DNA of 53,315 bases from Ornithinimicrobium sp. F0845 (GTDB taxonomy: Bacteria; Actinomycetota; Actinomycetes; Actinomycetales; Dermatophilaceae), in NCBI RefSeq assembly GCF_023015765.1, contig NZ_JALKAL010000019.1, positions 1-53,315 on the forward strand, in the 5' to 3' direction. Below, one piece after another: positions 8,238 through 15,481 of the stretch. The notes beneath the pieces are model-generated. The model was not told where the DNA came from. It ran no database searches and was given only the letters and a program-made list of their open reading frames with translations. Position numbers and translations under genes: made by a program. How positions within the stretch are numbered: the stretch's first letter is position 1; every line of letters begins with the position of its first letter.

Positions 8238-9755
8238 GTGCCCATCAACAGCGAACACCTTGCCAGCCTGACCGATGCCGATGTGATCGACCAGAACGGC
8301 GACAAGGTCGGTGGCGTGGGTCAGATCTACCTGGACGACGCGAACGGTCAGCCCGCCTGGGTCAGCGTGAAGAGTGGTCTGTTCGGCCTCCGCGAGTCGT
8401 TCGCGCCGCTCGGCGCCGCCGAGGTCGTCAACGGGAACATTCAGCTGCCCTACAGCAAGGACTTCATCAAGGACTCCCCGCGGATCGACGCCGAGAACCA
8501 CCTCGACGACAGCCAGCAGGCGCTCCTCTACGAGTACTACGGCGTGGACCGCAGCGCTGCGCCGGCTGCCGGGGACACCGCTGACGGTGCGGACCGGACC
8601 GCGGCCTTCGGCAGTGAGCAGGTCGCCGAGGACCTGCACGACGCCCGGGTCGATGGCGAGGACGAGCGCGAGGCGGAGCGGGAGGACGATGATCGCGACG
8701 GTCAGGGCCTCCCGGAGTATGCCGACACGCAGGCCAGTGCGGATCCCGCGGCTGAGACCGGTGGTCCGGTAGCTGCGACGGCACCCGGTGGTGCCGCTGC
8801 GCCGGAGGCCGCTGCCATCGGTGCCGCCGCCTCGGCCGCCCACGGTGCGGCGCGTCCGGAGGTCTCGGACGATGTGGCTCGTTCGGAGGACGCGGAGGGG
8901 CCGATCACGGCCGAGGACGCAGCGGCGGCCGGTGGCGATGCCGACTGGGCGGAGACGCGGCAGGCGCACTATCAGCAGACGAACCCGGCCGCTCAGGCGG
9001 ACTGGGCCGCGGAGGAGTCCCCCGAGGAGCCCGTGGCCACCGACTGGTCAGTCCCGTCGACCGATCCTGCGGACGAGGAGCCGACCCGGGTGAGCCGCTC
9101 CGGCTACTCACCCGACCGTCCCGCCGCGCACTCCGGCGCCTACGAAGGCCACACCGCCCCGGCGGCGGCTGCCCCGGCTGGCATCGCGGCTGACGCCGGC
9201 ACCGGTGACCTGGAGACCGAGGGCATTCTGCGAGACGACCTCGCCACGGATGAGCGCGGCGTCGATGATGCCGTGACCGGCGCCACGCACCAGACCGGTA
9301 CGGGCTATCCCGCAGCAGCCGAGGAAACCGGTGGTCCGACCGGCGGTGCCGCGGCGGCTGTGACCGGAGCAGCCGTTGCCGGCGCCGCAGCCGGTGGCAT
9401 CGCCGCCAGCGACACCGAGACCACTGCCTACGAGGTGCCGGGCGCCGAGCAGGGCAAGCCCATCGCCGACACCGGGCCAGGTGCCGAGCTCGCGGTGGAC
9501 ACCGAGGACCCGGCCGACGGGGCCACCCTGCCCGCGGACGATGCCACCCTTCCCGTGGACGATGCGATCCTGCCCGCGGATGACGCGAGCCTGCCCGCGG
9601 ATGCCGCGACACTGCCCGCCGGCACCGACGCTGGTGTCGACGACACGGGGGAGCCCGAGGCCTACGGGGCGCAGGGTTATCACCCCGATCGCGACGGCAC
9701 CGACATGACGGACGAGGAGCGGGCTCGCCTCAACGACGCCCGAGGAGCGCTCTGA
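8238..9755 (+). CDS. PRC-barrel domain protein with long acidic Ala/Asp-rich tail
   Basis: Residues 1-90 form a PRC-barrel-type domain (SLTDADVIDQNGDKVGGVGQIYLDD, then WVSVKSGLFGLRESFAPLGAA and a DSPRID-DQQALLYEYYG ending), a module in photosynthetic reaction-centre H subunits, RimM and actinobacterial stress proteins. The remaining about 410 residues are low complexity: Ala, Asp, Glu, Thr, Pro, highly acidic, with an in-frame 21-bp repeat array near the end, closing with a conserved-looking DRDGTDMTDEERARLNDARGAL tail. GTG 8238 has AGGAG 7 nt upstream; GTG 8232 is in frame but too close. Other actinobacterial members often end soon after the barrel or carry a short second domain, so the long tail is unusual. 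No membrane segment is obvious. Confidence 0.85.
   Translation: MPINSEHLASLTDADVIDQNGDKVGGVGQIYLDDANGQPAWVSVKSGLFGLRESFAPLGAAEVVNGNIQLPYSKDFIKDSPRIDAENHLDDSQQALLYEYYGVDRSAAPAAGDTADGADRTAAFGSEQVAEDLHDARVDGEDEREAEREDDDRDGQGLPEYADTQASADPAAETGGPVAATAPGGAAAPEAAAIGAAASAAHGAARPEVSDDVARSEDAEGPITAEDAAAAGGDADWAETRQAHYQQTNPAAQADWAAEESPEEPVATDWSVPSTDPADEEPTRVSRSGYSPDRPAAHSGAYEGHTAPAAAAPAGIAADAGTGDLETEGILRDDLATDERGVDDAVTGATHQTGTGYPAAAEETGGPTGGAAAAVTGAAVAGAAAGGIAASDTETTAYEVPGAEQGKPIADTGPGAELAVDTEDPADGATLPADDATLPVDDAILPADDASLPADAATLPAGTDAGVDDTGEPEAYGAQGYHPDRDGTDMTDEERARLNDARGAL
9522..9620. repeat. 21-bp in-frame tandem repeat in PRC-barrel gene
   Basis: Nearly five units encode ATLPADD, ATLPVDD, AILPADD, ASLPADA and ATLPA. 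The nucleotide units differ by a few substitutions, consistent with expansion followed by drift. Confidence 0.85.
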
Positions 9756-9859
9756 CCCGCGCAGCGCCCTGACGCGCGGCGGGCAGGGCGAACTCGCACC
9801 GGGGGAGTCGTAGCGCCCTGACCACCTTGTGCGCTTACACGGAACTGCGTCAAACAGAA

Positions 9860-9893
9860 CTGCGCCGCCCGACCTGGTGGTCGGGCGGCGCAG
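9860..9893. terminator. Bidirectional hairpin between PRC-barrel gene and lexA
   Basis: CTGCGCCGCCCGACC (9860-9874), loop TGGT, GGTCGGGCGGCGCAG (9879-9893): a perfect 15-bp stem. Leftward transcripts meet GTTCTGTTTGAC after the stem, a modest U-rich stretch; rightward transcripts meet TCGTTGTCTCT. The genes on both sides converge on it. Confidence 0.75.
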
Positions 9894-9905
9894 TCGTTGT
9901 CTCTC

Positions 9906-9947
9906 GGTGCCACCTGCCGGGAGGGGTGAGGACCGGCAGGCGGCACC
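9906..9947. terminator. Second hairpin in the convergent intergenic region
   Basis: GGTGCCACCTGCCGG (9906-9920) and CCGGCAGGCGGCACC (9933-9947) pair at 14 of 15 positions with a 12-nt loop. With the stem at 9860 it gives tandem stem-loops. The rest of the 9756-10082 gap shows nothing else I can support. Confidence 0.55.
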
Positions 9948-10075
9948 AGCACAGGGACACAGGCGCTAACGCGCACCCATGTCAGTGAGTTCCGCCGGGC
10001 TGCTCGACCCCGATGCCCTGCGGGCACGGCGTCAGAGGCGAGGAGTTCCGGCGGTAGACGCGAGTGTCAGGTAGT

Positions 10076-10096
10076 TGCGTCGTCAGACGCGACGCA
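10076..10096 (-). terminator. Hairpin overlapping the lexA stop codon
   Basis: On the minus strand TGCGTCG and CGACGCA (7-bp arms, 10096-10090 and 10082-10076) enclose a 7-nt loop that contains the lexA stop. It may be an early terminator or an mRNA 3'-end stabiliser. Confidence 0.4.
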
Positions 10097-10817
10097 GGAC
10101 AGCGGTGACCTTGCCCAGGACGACGGCGTCGTCGCCGTCGATCGGGTCGTAGGCATCGTTGTGCGGGAGCAACCAGAGCTTCCCGTCCGTCCGCTTGAAC
10201 GTCTTGACGGTGGCCTCGTTGTCGAGCATCGCGGCCACGATGTCACCGTTGATCGCGTCCTCCTGGCGCCGGACCACCACCCAGTCACCGTCGCAGATCG
10301 CGGCGTCGATCATCGAGTCGCCGACAACCTTGAGCAGGAACAGCTCGCCGTCGCCCACGATCTGGCGCGGCAGCGGGAAGATGTCCTCCACGGCCTGCTC
10401 GGCAAGGATCGGGCCACCGGCTGCGATCCGACCCACGACCGGGACGTAGGAGGCCTCGGGCCGCGCGTCGCCCATGCCCGTCTCGTCGAAGTCAATCTCG
10501 CCCACGGACTCGGCCACGGCCGGAGCGCCGGGGCGGCGGTAGCCGGGAGCCTCGCCCTGCCCCGTGCCCGGCAGCACCACCTCGATGGCGCGCGGGCGGT
10601 TCGGGTCGCGTCGGAGATAGCCCTTGCGCTCCAGCATCCGCAGCTGGTAGGCCACCGAGGACGGCGAGGCCAGCTGCACCGCGCTGCCGATCTCGCGGAG
10701 ACTCGGCGGGTAGCCGCGCTGGTCGACCGACTCCTTGATGACGTGCAGCACCTTCTCCTGGCGCGCCGTGAGATCGGCCCGCCCGTCGCGGTCCGGCATC
10801 TCGTGAATGTCGGCCAT
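10083..10817 (-). CDS. lexA: LexA, SOS response repressor
   Basis: LexA represses DNA-damage genes and self-cleaves when RecA forms filaments. The 244-aa sequence shows the winged HTH (residues 15-75, [24 protein letters not shown]), the cleavage site A133-G134 in RIAAGGPI, the nucleophile S168 in VVGDSMID and the general base K205 in EATVKTF. All catalytic residues are intact. The start at 10817 has GAGGGG 6 nt upstream with AGGAG abutting it; ATG 10799 is an alternative. The gene is divergent from a LysM protein, the arrangement known for lexA and Rv2719c (ChiZ) in mycobacteria, and a near-consensus SOS box lies between them. Confidence 0.97.
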   Translation of the reverse strand: MADIHEMPDRDGRADLTARQEKVLHVIKESVDQRGYPPSLREIGSAVQLASPSSVAYQLRMLERKGYLRRDPNRPRAIEVVLPGTGQGEAPGYRRPGAPAVAESVGEIDFDETGMGDARPEASYVPVVGRIAAGGPILAEQAVEDIFPLPRQIVGDGELFLLKVVGDSMIDAAICDGDWVVVRRQEDAINGDIVAAMLDNEATVKTFKRTDGKLWLLPHNDAYDPIDGDDAVVLGKVTAVLRRV

Positions 10818-10913
10818 CTCCTACCCCTCTCGCTCTGGACCCTTGCCCAAGCCGTAAACCTGCAGGTCATCAGCTCTGTCAGTGGTCTCTGGTTGTCTCT
10901 GTGACGTCACCTC

Positions 10914-10942
10914 ATCGTACGAGCATTCGAACGTGGTGGCAA
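10914..10942 (-). promoter_or_regulatory. lexA promoter with SOS box
   Basis: On the minus strand TTGCCA (10942-10937), a 17-bp spacer and TACGAT (10919-10914) form a good promoter. TCGTACGAGCATTCGA at 10915-10930 matches the actinobacterial SOS consensus TCGAAC-N4-GTTCGA at 10 of 12 defined positions and overlaps the -10, so LexA binding would block it. Confidence 0.75.
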
Positions 10943-10950
10943 ACATCAGT

Positions 10951-10992
10951 TCGACACGGCGTGTCGACAGCGTCGGACGGATGTGCTAGACA
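10951..10992 (+). promoter_or_regulatory. Promoter of LysM gene with overlapping palindrome
   Basis: TCGACA (10964-10969), 17-bp spacer and TAGACA (10987-10992) form a plausible promoter. The palindrome TCGACACG-G-CGTGTCGA (10951-10967) overlaps the -35. It is not a canonical SOS box, so a second regulator is possible. Confidence 0.55.
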
Positions 10993-11046
10993 TGGAACAT
11001 GCGTCCGACGCACACGCGTTCGGACCAGGCAGAGACGGAGGGACCC

Positions 11047-11466
11047 ATGAGCGCCATCGCACTGCATGACCTGCAGGACTTCGAGACGACCCAGGCTGGG
11101 CGGGACGGCGGCCGGACTCCGGGGCGGCGCGACCACCTGCGGGTCGTCGCACCGGGGGAGCGTGCCCCCGTGGATGGCGGCCGGACCGGGCAGCTGGTCC
11201 TGACCCGACGCGGACGCCTCGCGGTCACGTTGACCGTGGCGACGGTGCTCGTCCTCGCGGTCGTGGCCGCACTGGGGATGCTCCCTGCCACGGCCTCCGC
11301 CGGCCACACGGTCACGGTTCAGCCGGGAGACACGCTGTCTCAGATCGCGGTGAGCGAGCTCCCCGAGCTCCCGATGGATCGCGCGATCGTCCAGATCCAG
11401 CTGGCCAACGACCTGAACACCCTGCACATCCAGGCAGGGATGGAGCTCGCGATACCTCAGCCCTGA
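11047..11466 (+). CDS. LysM peptidoglycan-binding protein, ChiZ/Rv2719c-like SOS division inhibitor candidate
   Basis: The 139-aa protein has a basic cytoplasmic N-terminus, one membrane segment at about residues 60-82 (LAVTLTVATVLVLAVVAALGML) and an extracytoplasmic LysM domain from residue 88 (HTVTVQPGDTLSQIA). The LysM domain binds peptidoglycan. Position, orientation and layout match Rv2719c/ChiZ and DivS-like proteins encoded opposite lexA, which delay division after DNA damage; equivalence is inferred. GGAGGG 5 nt upstream supports ATG 11047. Confidence 0.85.
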   Translation: MSAIALHDLQDFETTQAGRDGGRTPGRRDHLRVVAPGERAPVDGGRTGQLVLTRRGRLAVTLTVATVLVLAVVAALGMLPATASAGHTVTVQPGDTLSQIAVSELPELPMDRAIVQIQLANDLNTLHIQAGMELAIPQP

Positions 11467-11506
11467 TGGCTCCGTCGGTGTCGGACGCCCGGTCGTCCTC
11501 GATCGC

Positions 11507-12028
11507 TCAGTCGGAGGTATGGGTGCTGGTGACGGCGTCCCAGACGACGGGGAGTTGTTCGCTGGGGATGTAGAAGCCGCTGATGTGCGGGTCGAACATC
11601 AGCCCCTGGATGCCGGCGTCGACGTAGCTGCCGCTGGAGTCGACCACCTCCGCCGGAGGCAGCGCGATGGCGTTGAGGTCATCGTCAGCGCCGATCATCT
11701 CCTGCTTGACGGCAAAGTCACGGGCCCGCTCGGAGGTGGTGAAGGTGAGCAGCATGAGCTGCCCGCTGATCTCGGCGGCCGCTGGCGACTCCATCCCGGG
11801 CTCGCCGACCGCAATGAACCACCAGTGGTCCAGACCCATGGTGAGCCGCCAGAGTGCCGTCATGCCGACCTGGTCCTCGGGGCCGCTGACCTGTGCCGCG
11901 AGACGGTCGGTCTCACTCGGGGGCGGGCCGTCTGCGCTGTCCGCAGGATCTGTGCTGTCCGCAGGTTCTGTGCTGTCCGCAGGATCCGGGTCCGCAGCCT
12001 CGGAAGCGTTGTCATTCACGTCGGTCAT
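11507..12028 (-). CDS. Unknown acidic protein with repeat-rich N-terminus
   Basis: No family is recognised. The 173-aa product begins with an acidic PADST-type repeat region (residues about 12-35), followed by a compact 130-residue alpha/beta-looking domain (MTALWRLTMGLDHWWFIAVGEPG, GQLMLLTFTTSERARDFAVK, GLMFDPHISGFYIPSEQLPVVWDAV). This domain resembles SseB-like or enhanced-serine-sensitivity-like folds in pattern only. GGAG 5 nt upstream supports ATG 12028; a longer in-frame start reaches 12145. It is convergent with the LysM gene across a 40-bp gap. Confidence 0.7.
   Translation of the reverse strand: MTDVNDNASEAADPDPADSTEPADSTDPADSADGPPPSETDRLAAQVSGPEDQVGMTALWRLTMGLDHWWFIAVGEPGMESPAAAEISGQLMLLTFTTSERARDFAVKQEMIGADDDLNAIALPPAEVVDSSGSYVDAGIQGLMFDPHISGFYIPSEQLPVVWDAVTSTHTSD
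11935..11989. repeat. 18-bp in-frame tandem repeat
   Basis: Three 18-bp units GCTGTCCGCAGGATCTGT (with single changes) encode PADSTE/PADSTD-type hexapeptides on the minus strand. Confidence 0.85.
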
Positions 12029-12157
12029 GACTCCAGTCGACCACATTCCACGCCGGACGGGATGATCACCTGTCCGGGACACCCTCGACCGGCACGCACC
12101 AAAGGCTCCTGTGGCGGTGCTCAACGAGTGCGGCCGGGGGCACACGTGAGGACGCGT

Positions 12158-14686
12158 TCAGGGCCGCGGCACGGCGGGGATGAGGCGCTGGCCCTGCTGG
12201 GTGTGCGCGCCGACGACCGGAATGGGCGGGAGGATCCCGTCGATACGCGGTCCCATCCCGTCCAGCGGCACCACGACCTCCTCGGCGCCGACCGTCACCA
12301 GCTGACCGCGCACCTCGACCTCGACAGGCTCGCCCTCGAGGACGCGCAGTCGCAGCTCGCTGGTGCGCACCACCACGTGCAGCCGGGAGCCGTTCCATCC
12401 GAGGCGGAAGCCGAGCTCGGGCCACGACGAGGGCATGCGGGGGTCGAAACGGAGCACCCCACCGTGGTCGCGCATCCCACCGAAGCCAGCCACCAGTCCG
12501 GCCCACACGCCGCCTGTCGAGGCTACGTGCACCCCATCGGAGGTGTTGCCGTGGCGGTCGTCGAGGTCCACGAAGAGGCCGTCGTAGAAGTAGCGCAGCG
12601 CCATCTCGTGATAGCCGACCTCCGCGGCCACGATCGACTGCACGACCGCAGACAGGGTCGAGTCACCGGTGGTGATCGGGTCGTAGTACTCGAAGTTGGC
12701 CCGCTTCTCCTCCGGGGTGAACGACTGGCCCGCGAGATACATGGCCAGCACGACGTCTGCCTGCTTGAGCACCTGGAAGCGGTAGATCACCAGCGGGTGA
12801 TAGTGCAGCAGCAGGGGGCGCTTCTCGGCGGGCGTCTGCGGCAGGTCCCACACCTCGCGCTCCAGGAAGTGCAGGTCCTGCGGGTGCACCCGCAGGTGGT
12901 CGTCGAACGGGATGAACATGCCCTCGGCAGCGCGCTGCCACTCCACGACCTCCTCGTCCCGCAGACCCAGCCGGGTCACGACCCGGGCGTAGTCCCGCGG
13001 GTCGGAGGCCCGCAACTCGGTCACCGCGGCTGCGGCGTTGGTGAGGTTCTGACGGGCCATGACGTTGGTGAACAGGTTGTCGTCGACGACCGTGGTGTAC
13101 TCATCCGGTCCGGTCACGCCGTGGATGTGGAAGCGGCTGTCCCCGTTGGTGGCCCAGAAGCCGAGGTCGGCCCACATGCGGGCTGTCTCGATGAGGATGT
13201 CGAGGCCCTCCCGGAGGAGGAACTTCCGGTCCCCGGTGGCGTGGACGTACTGCATCAGGGCGTGGGCGACGTCGGCGTTGATGTGATACTGCGCGGTGCC
13301 CGCGGCGAAGTATGCCGAGGCCTCCTCGCCGTTGATCGTGCGCCAGGGGAAGAGGGCCCCCTCCTGCGACATGTCCCGGGCACGTGCCCGCGCGGCGTCC
13401 AGCATGTTGTGCCGGAACCGGAGGGCGTTGCGGGCCGCCTGGGGAGCGGTGTAGGTCAGGAACGGCATCACGTAGACCTCGGTGTCCCAGAAGTAGTGGC
13501 CGCCGTAGCCCGACCCCGTGACGCCCTTGGCCGGCACCCCGCTCGTGTCCGCCCTGGCCGAGGCCTGGGCCAGCTGGAACAGGTTCCACCGGATGGCCTG
13601 CTGCACCTCGGGCTGGCCGGGGGTGGTCACGTCGGCACGCGACCAGAAGTCGTCGACCCAGGCCCGCTGCTCGGCGTGCAGGTGGTCCATCCCGTCGTTG
13701 CGCACCCGGTCCAGGGTGCGCAGGCAGCGGTCGGTCAGCTCGCGCACGGGCACCCCGCGAGAGGTGTGGTAGACGACCCACTTCTCCAGGTGGATCGGGT
13801 GGCCCGCCTTGGCCTCGATGCGGAAGACGTGCTTGGCGCTGTCGTTCTCGCAGGCACTCTCCTCGGTGTAGGCGTTCTCCGTCTCCAGGACGTGCTCGGT
13901 CGCCACCGCGAGAGTCATCCGCGACTCGTGACAGACGTAGCCGAGCAGGGCCCGGCGGCCCTTCGCCCAGTGCGCCTGAGGGTCCAGCACCCGACGGTCG
14001 AAGCCCTCGGCCTTGCGCGGGTCGAGGCCCTCGCCCATCGCGGCGGCCCGCACGTGATACTCGTCGAAGCCGTCCTGCCGGTTGAGCAGCTGGCTGGAGA
14101 TCACGATCGGCGCATCGCCGTCGAGCATCTCCAGGTCCATGGTCATCAGCGCCACGTGCCGCTCGGGGAAGGAGACCATCCGGGTCGTGGTCACGCGGAC
14201 CCGTTTGCCCGAGGAGGTCCTCCAGATCAGGGAGCGGCGCAGCATCCCGTCGCGGAAGTCCAGGGAGCGCTCGTAGTCCTCCAGGTCGGCCTGCGCCAAC
14301 AGGAGCGGCTCGTCCTCGACATAGAGCTTGATCACCTTCGGGTCGGGCACGTTGACGATCGTCTGCCCGACCCGGGCCAGGCCGAACGCGTCCTCGGCGT
14401 GCTTGATCCGCCAGGTCTCGTGGAAGCCGTTGACGAACGTGCCGTGCGTGTGGGTGTCGCGCCCCTCCTCGACGTTGCCCCGCAGACCGAGGTAGCCGTT
14501 GCCGACCGCGAAGTTGGTCTCGGTGACGCCGAGGTCGTCACCGCTGTACTCCTTCTCGACCAGCCGCCACGGCTCGGCGGGGAAGCGGGTGCGGTCCAGC
14601 GGGTCGACCGGTGGGTCCAGCAGCGGCCGCTCGTGCTGGCCCGGGTGCTCCTCGTGGTCCGCGCTCAGGTGCGGCGTCTGCGTCAT
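12158..14686 (-). CDS. Glycoside hydrolase family 65 disaccharide phosphorylase
   Basis: GH65 enzymes phosphorolyse alpha-linked disaccharides (maltose, trehalose, kojibiose, nigerose) to beta-glucose 1-phosphate plus glucose. The 842-aa protein has the N-terminal super-sandwich domain, the (alpha/alpha)6 barrel with GYGGHYFWDTEVYVMPF, and the general-acid motif HGVTGPDEYTTVVDDN with E529. FLLREGLDIL and VHVASTGGVWAGLV are further family landmarks. The start overlaps the upstream beta-phosphoglucomutase stop (TGATG), so the two are cotranscribed and translationally coupled; that partner converts the product to glucose 6-phosphate. No transporter or regulator for the sugar is adjacent. Substrate among GH65 options is unresolved. 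Confidence 0.93.
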   Translation of the reverse strand: MTQTPHLSADHEEHPGQHERPLLDPPVDPLDRTRFPAEPWRLVEKEYSGDDLGVTETNFAVGNGYLGLRGNVEEGRDTHTHGTFVNGFHETWRIKHAEDAFGLARVGQTIVNVPDPKVIKLYVEDEPLLLAQADLEDYERSLDFRDGMLRRSLIWRTSSGKRVRVTTTRMVSFPERHVALMTMDLEMLDGDAPIVISSQLLNRQDGFDEYHVRAAAMGEGLDPRKAEGFDRRVLDPQAHWAKGRRALLGYVCHESRMTLAVATEHVLETENAYTEESACENDSAKHVFRIEAKAGHPIHLEKWVVYHTSRGVPVRELTDRCLRTLDRVRNDGMDHLHAEQRAWVDDFWSRADVTTPGQPEVQQAIRWNLFQLAQASARADTSGVPAKGVTGSGYGGHYFWDTEVYVMPFLTYTAPQAARNALRFRHNMLDAARARARDMSQEGALFPWRTINGEEASAYFAAGTAQYHINADVAHALMQYVHATGDRKFLLREGLDILIETARMWADLGFWATNGDSRFHIHGVTGPDEYTTVVDDNLFTNVMARQNLTNAAAAVTELRASDPRDYARVVTRLGLRDEEVVEWQRAAEGMFIPFDDHLRVHPQDLHFLEREVWDLPQTPAEKRPLLLHYHPLVIYRFQVLKQADVVLAMYLAGQSFTPEEKRANFEYYDPITTGDSTLSAVVQSIVAAEVGYHEMALRYFYDGLFVDLDDRHGNTSDGVHVASTGGVWAGLVAGFGGMRDHGGVLRFDPRMPSSWPELGFRLGWNGSRLHVVVRTSELRLRVLEGEPVEVEVRGQLVTVGAEEVVVPLDGMGPRIDGILPPIPVVGAHTQQGQRLIPAVPRP

Positions 14687-15405
14687 CACCGGTCCCCGAT
14701 CAGCTCGGCGAGGTCCTCCACCACCAGGTCGGCGCCGTGCTCGCGCAGAGCCGCGGCACCGGCGCCCCGGTCGACACCCACGACCAGACCGAAGTCCCCG
14801 GCCGCGCCGGCCTGCACCCCGCTGATCGCATCCTCCAGGACCACAGACCGGGCGGAGGGGACGCCCAGCTGCTCCGCGGCATACTCGTAGGTGTCCGGAT
14901 GGGGTTTGCCCGGAAGACCGTGGTCGTGGGCGACCGCACCGTCCACCACCACCGGGAACCGGTCGGCGATGCCGGCCGCCCGCAGCACCTCCGGCGCGTT
15001 CTTGGAGGAGGAGACCACCGCCATGGCGACCCCCACCTGCTCGAGGTGGTCGAGCAGAGCCAGCGACCCGGCATACGCCGTGATCCCCTCGCTGCGCAGC
15101 ACCTGCGTGAACAGCTCGTTCTTGCGGTTGCCCAGTCCGGAGACGGTCTCCGCCGAGCCCGGGTCGTCCGGAGTGCCCTGGGGCAGCTCGATCCCGCGGG
15201 AGGCGAGCATCGTGGCGACCCCCTCATAACGCGGGCGTCCGTCGATGTGCGCGAAGTAGTCGTCCTCGGTGTAGGGCTCCTGGCCGCCGCGGGCGGTCAG
15301 GAACTCGGTGAACATCCGGGCCCAGGCGCTCATGTGCACCTCGGCCGTCGGGGTCAGGACCCCGTCGAGGTCGAACAGGGCTGCGTCGTAATTGTCCCAC
15401 TGCAC
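14686..15405 (-). CDS. Beta-phosphoglucomutase family HAD hydrolase
   Basis: The HAD nucleophile motif AALFDLDGVLTPTAEVH (residues about 10-26) has the D-x-D pair of phosphomutases, followed by a helical cap domain. VVSSSKNAPEVLRAAGI (motif II with Ser and Lys) and GLPGKPHPDTYEYAA plus VVLEDAISGVQAG (motifs III and IV) complete the set. Partnered with the GH65 phosphorylase, it should convert beta-glucose 1-phosphate to glucose 6-phosphate. I prefer GTG 15405 (239 aa): TAGGGT lies 7 nt upstream of it, giving a leaderless start; GTG 15414 would fall inside that -10. Confidence 0.92.
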   Translation of the reverse strand: MQWDNYDAALFDLDGVLTPTAEVHMSAWARMFTEFLTARGGQEPYTEDDYFAHIDGRPRYEGVATMLASRGIELPQGTPDDPGSAETVSGLGNRKNELFTQVLRSEGITAYAGSLALLDHLEQVGVAMAVVSSSKNAPEVLRAAGIADRFPVVVDGAVAHDHGLPGKPHPDTYEYAAEQLGVPSARSVVLEDAISGVQAGAAGDFGLVVGVDRGAGAAALREHGADLVVEDLAELIGDR

Positions 15406-15481
15406 GCGCCCCACCCTAGGTCAGCCCGGGGTGGGGCGCGTGCGCACGGGACCGGAGATGCGGCGCCGGTGCGCCGGTGGG

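Noticed and set aside
10901-10910. Palindrome GTGACGTCAC upstream of lexA
   Set aside because: It does not match an SOS box or known bacterial operator and its position has no clear role; 10-bp palindromes occur by chance in this much sequence.
11519-14890. Very long open frame on the plus strand (over 1100 codons)
   Set aside because: It is antisense to the GH65 gene, whose motifs are clear. Its predicted product is Arg/His/Val/Gly-rich with no domain, a usual effect of high GC.
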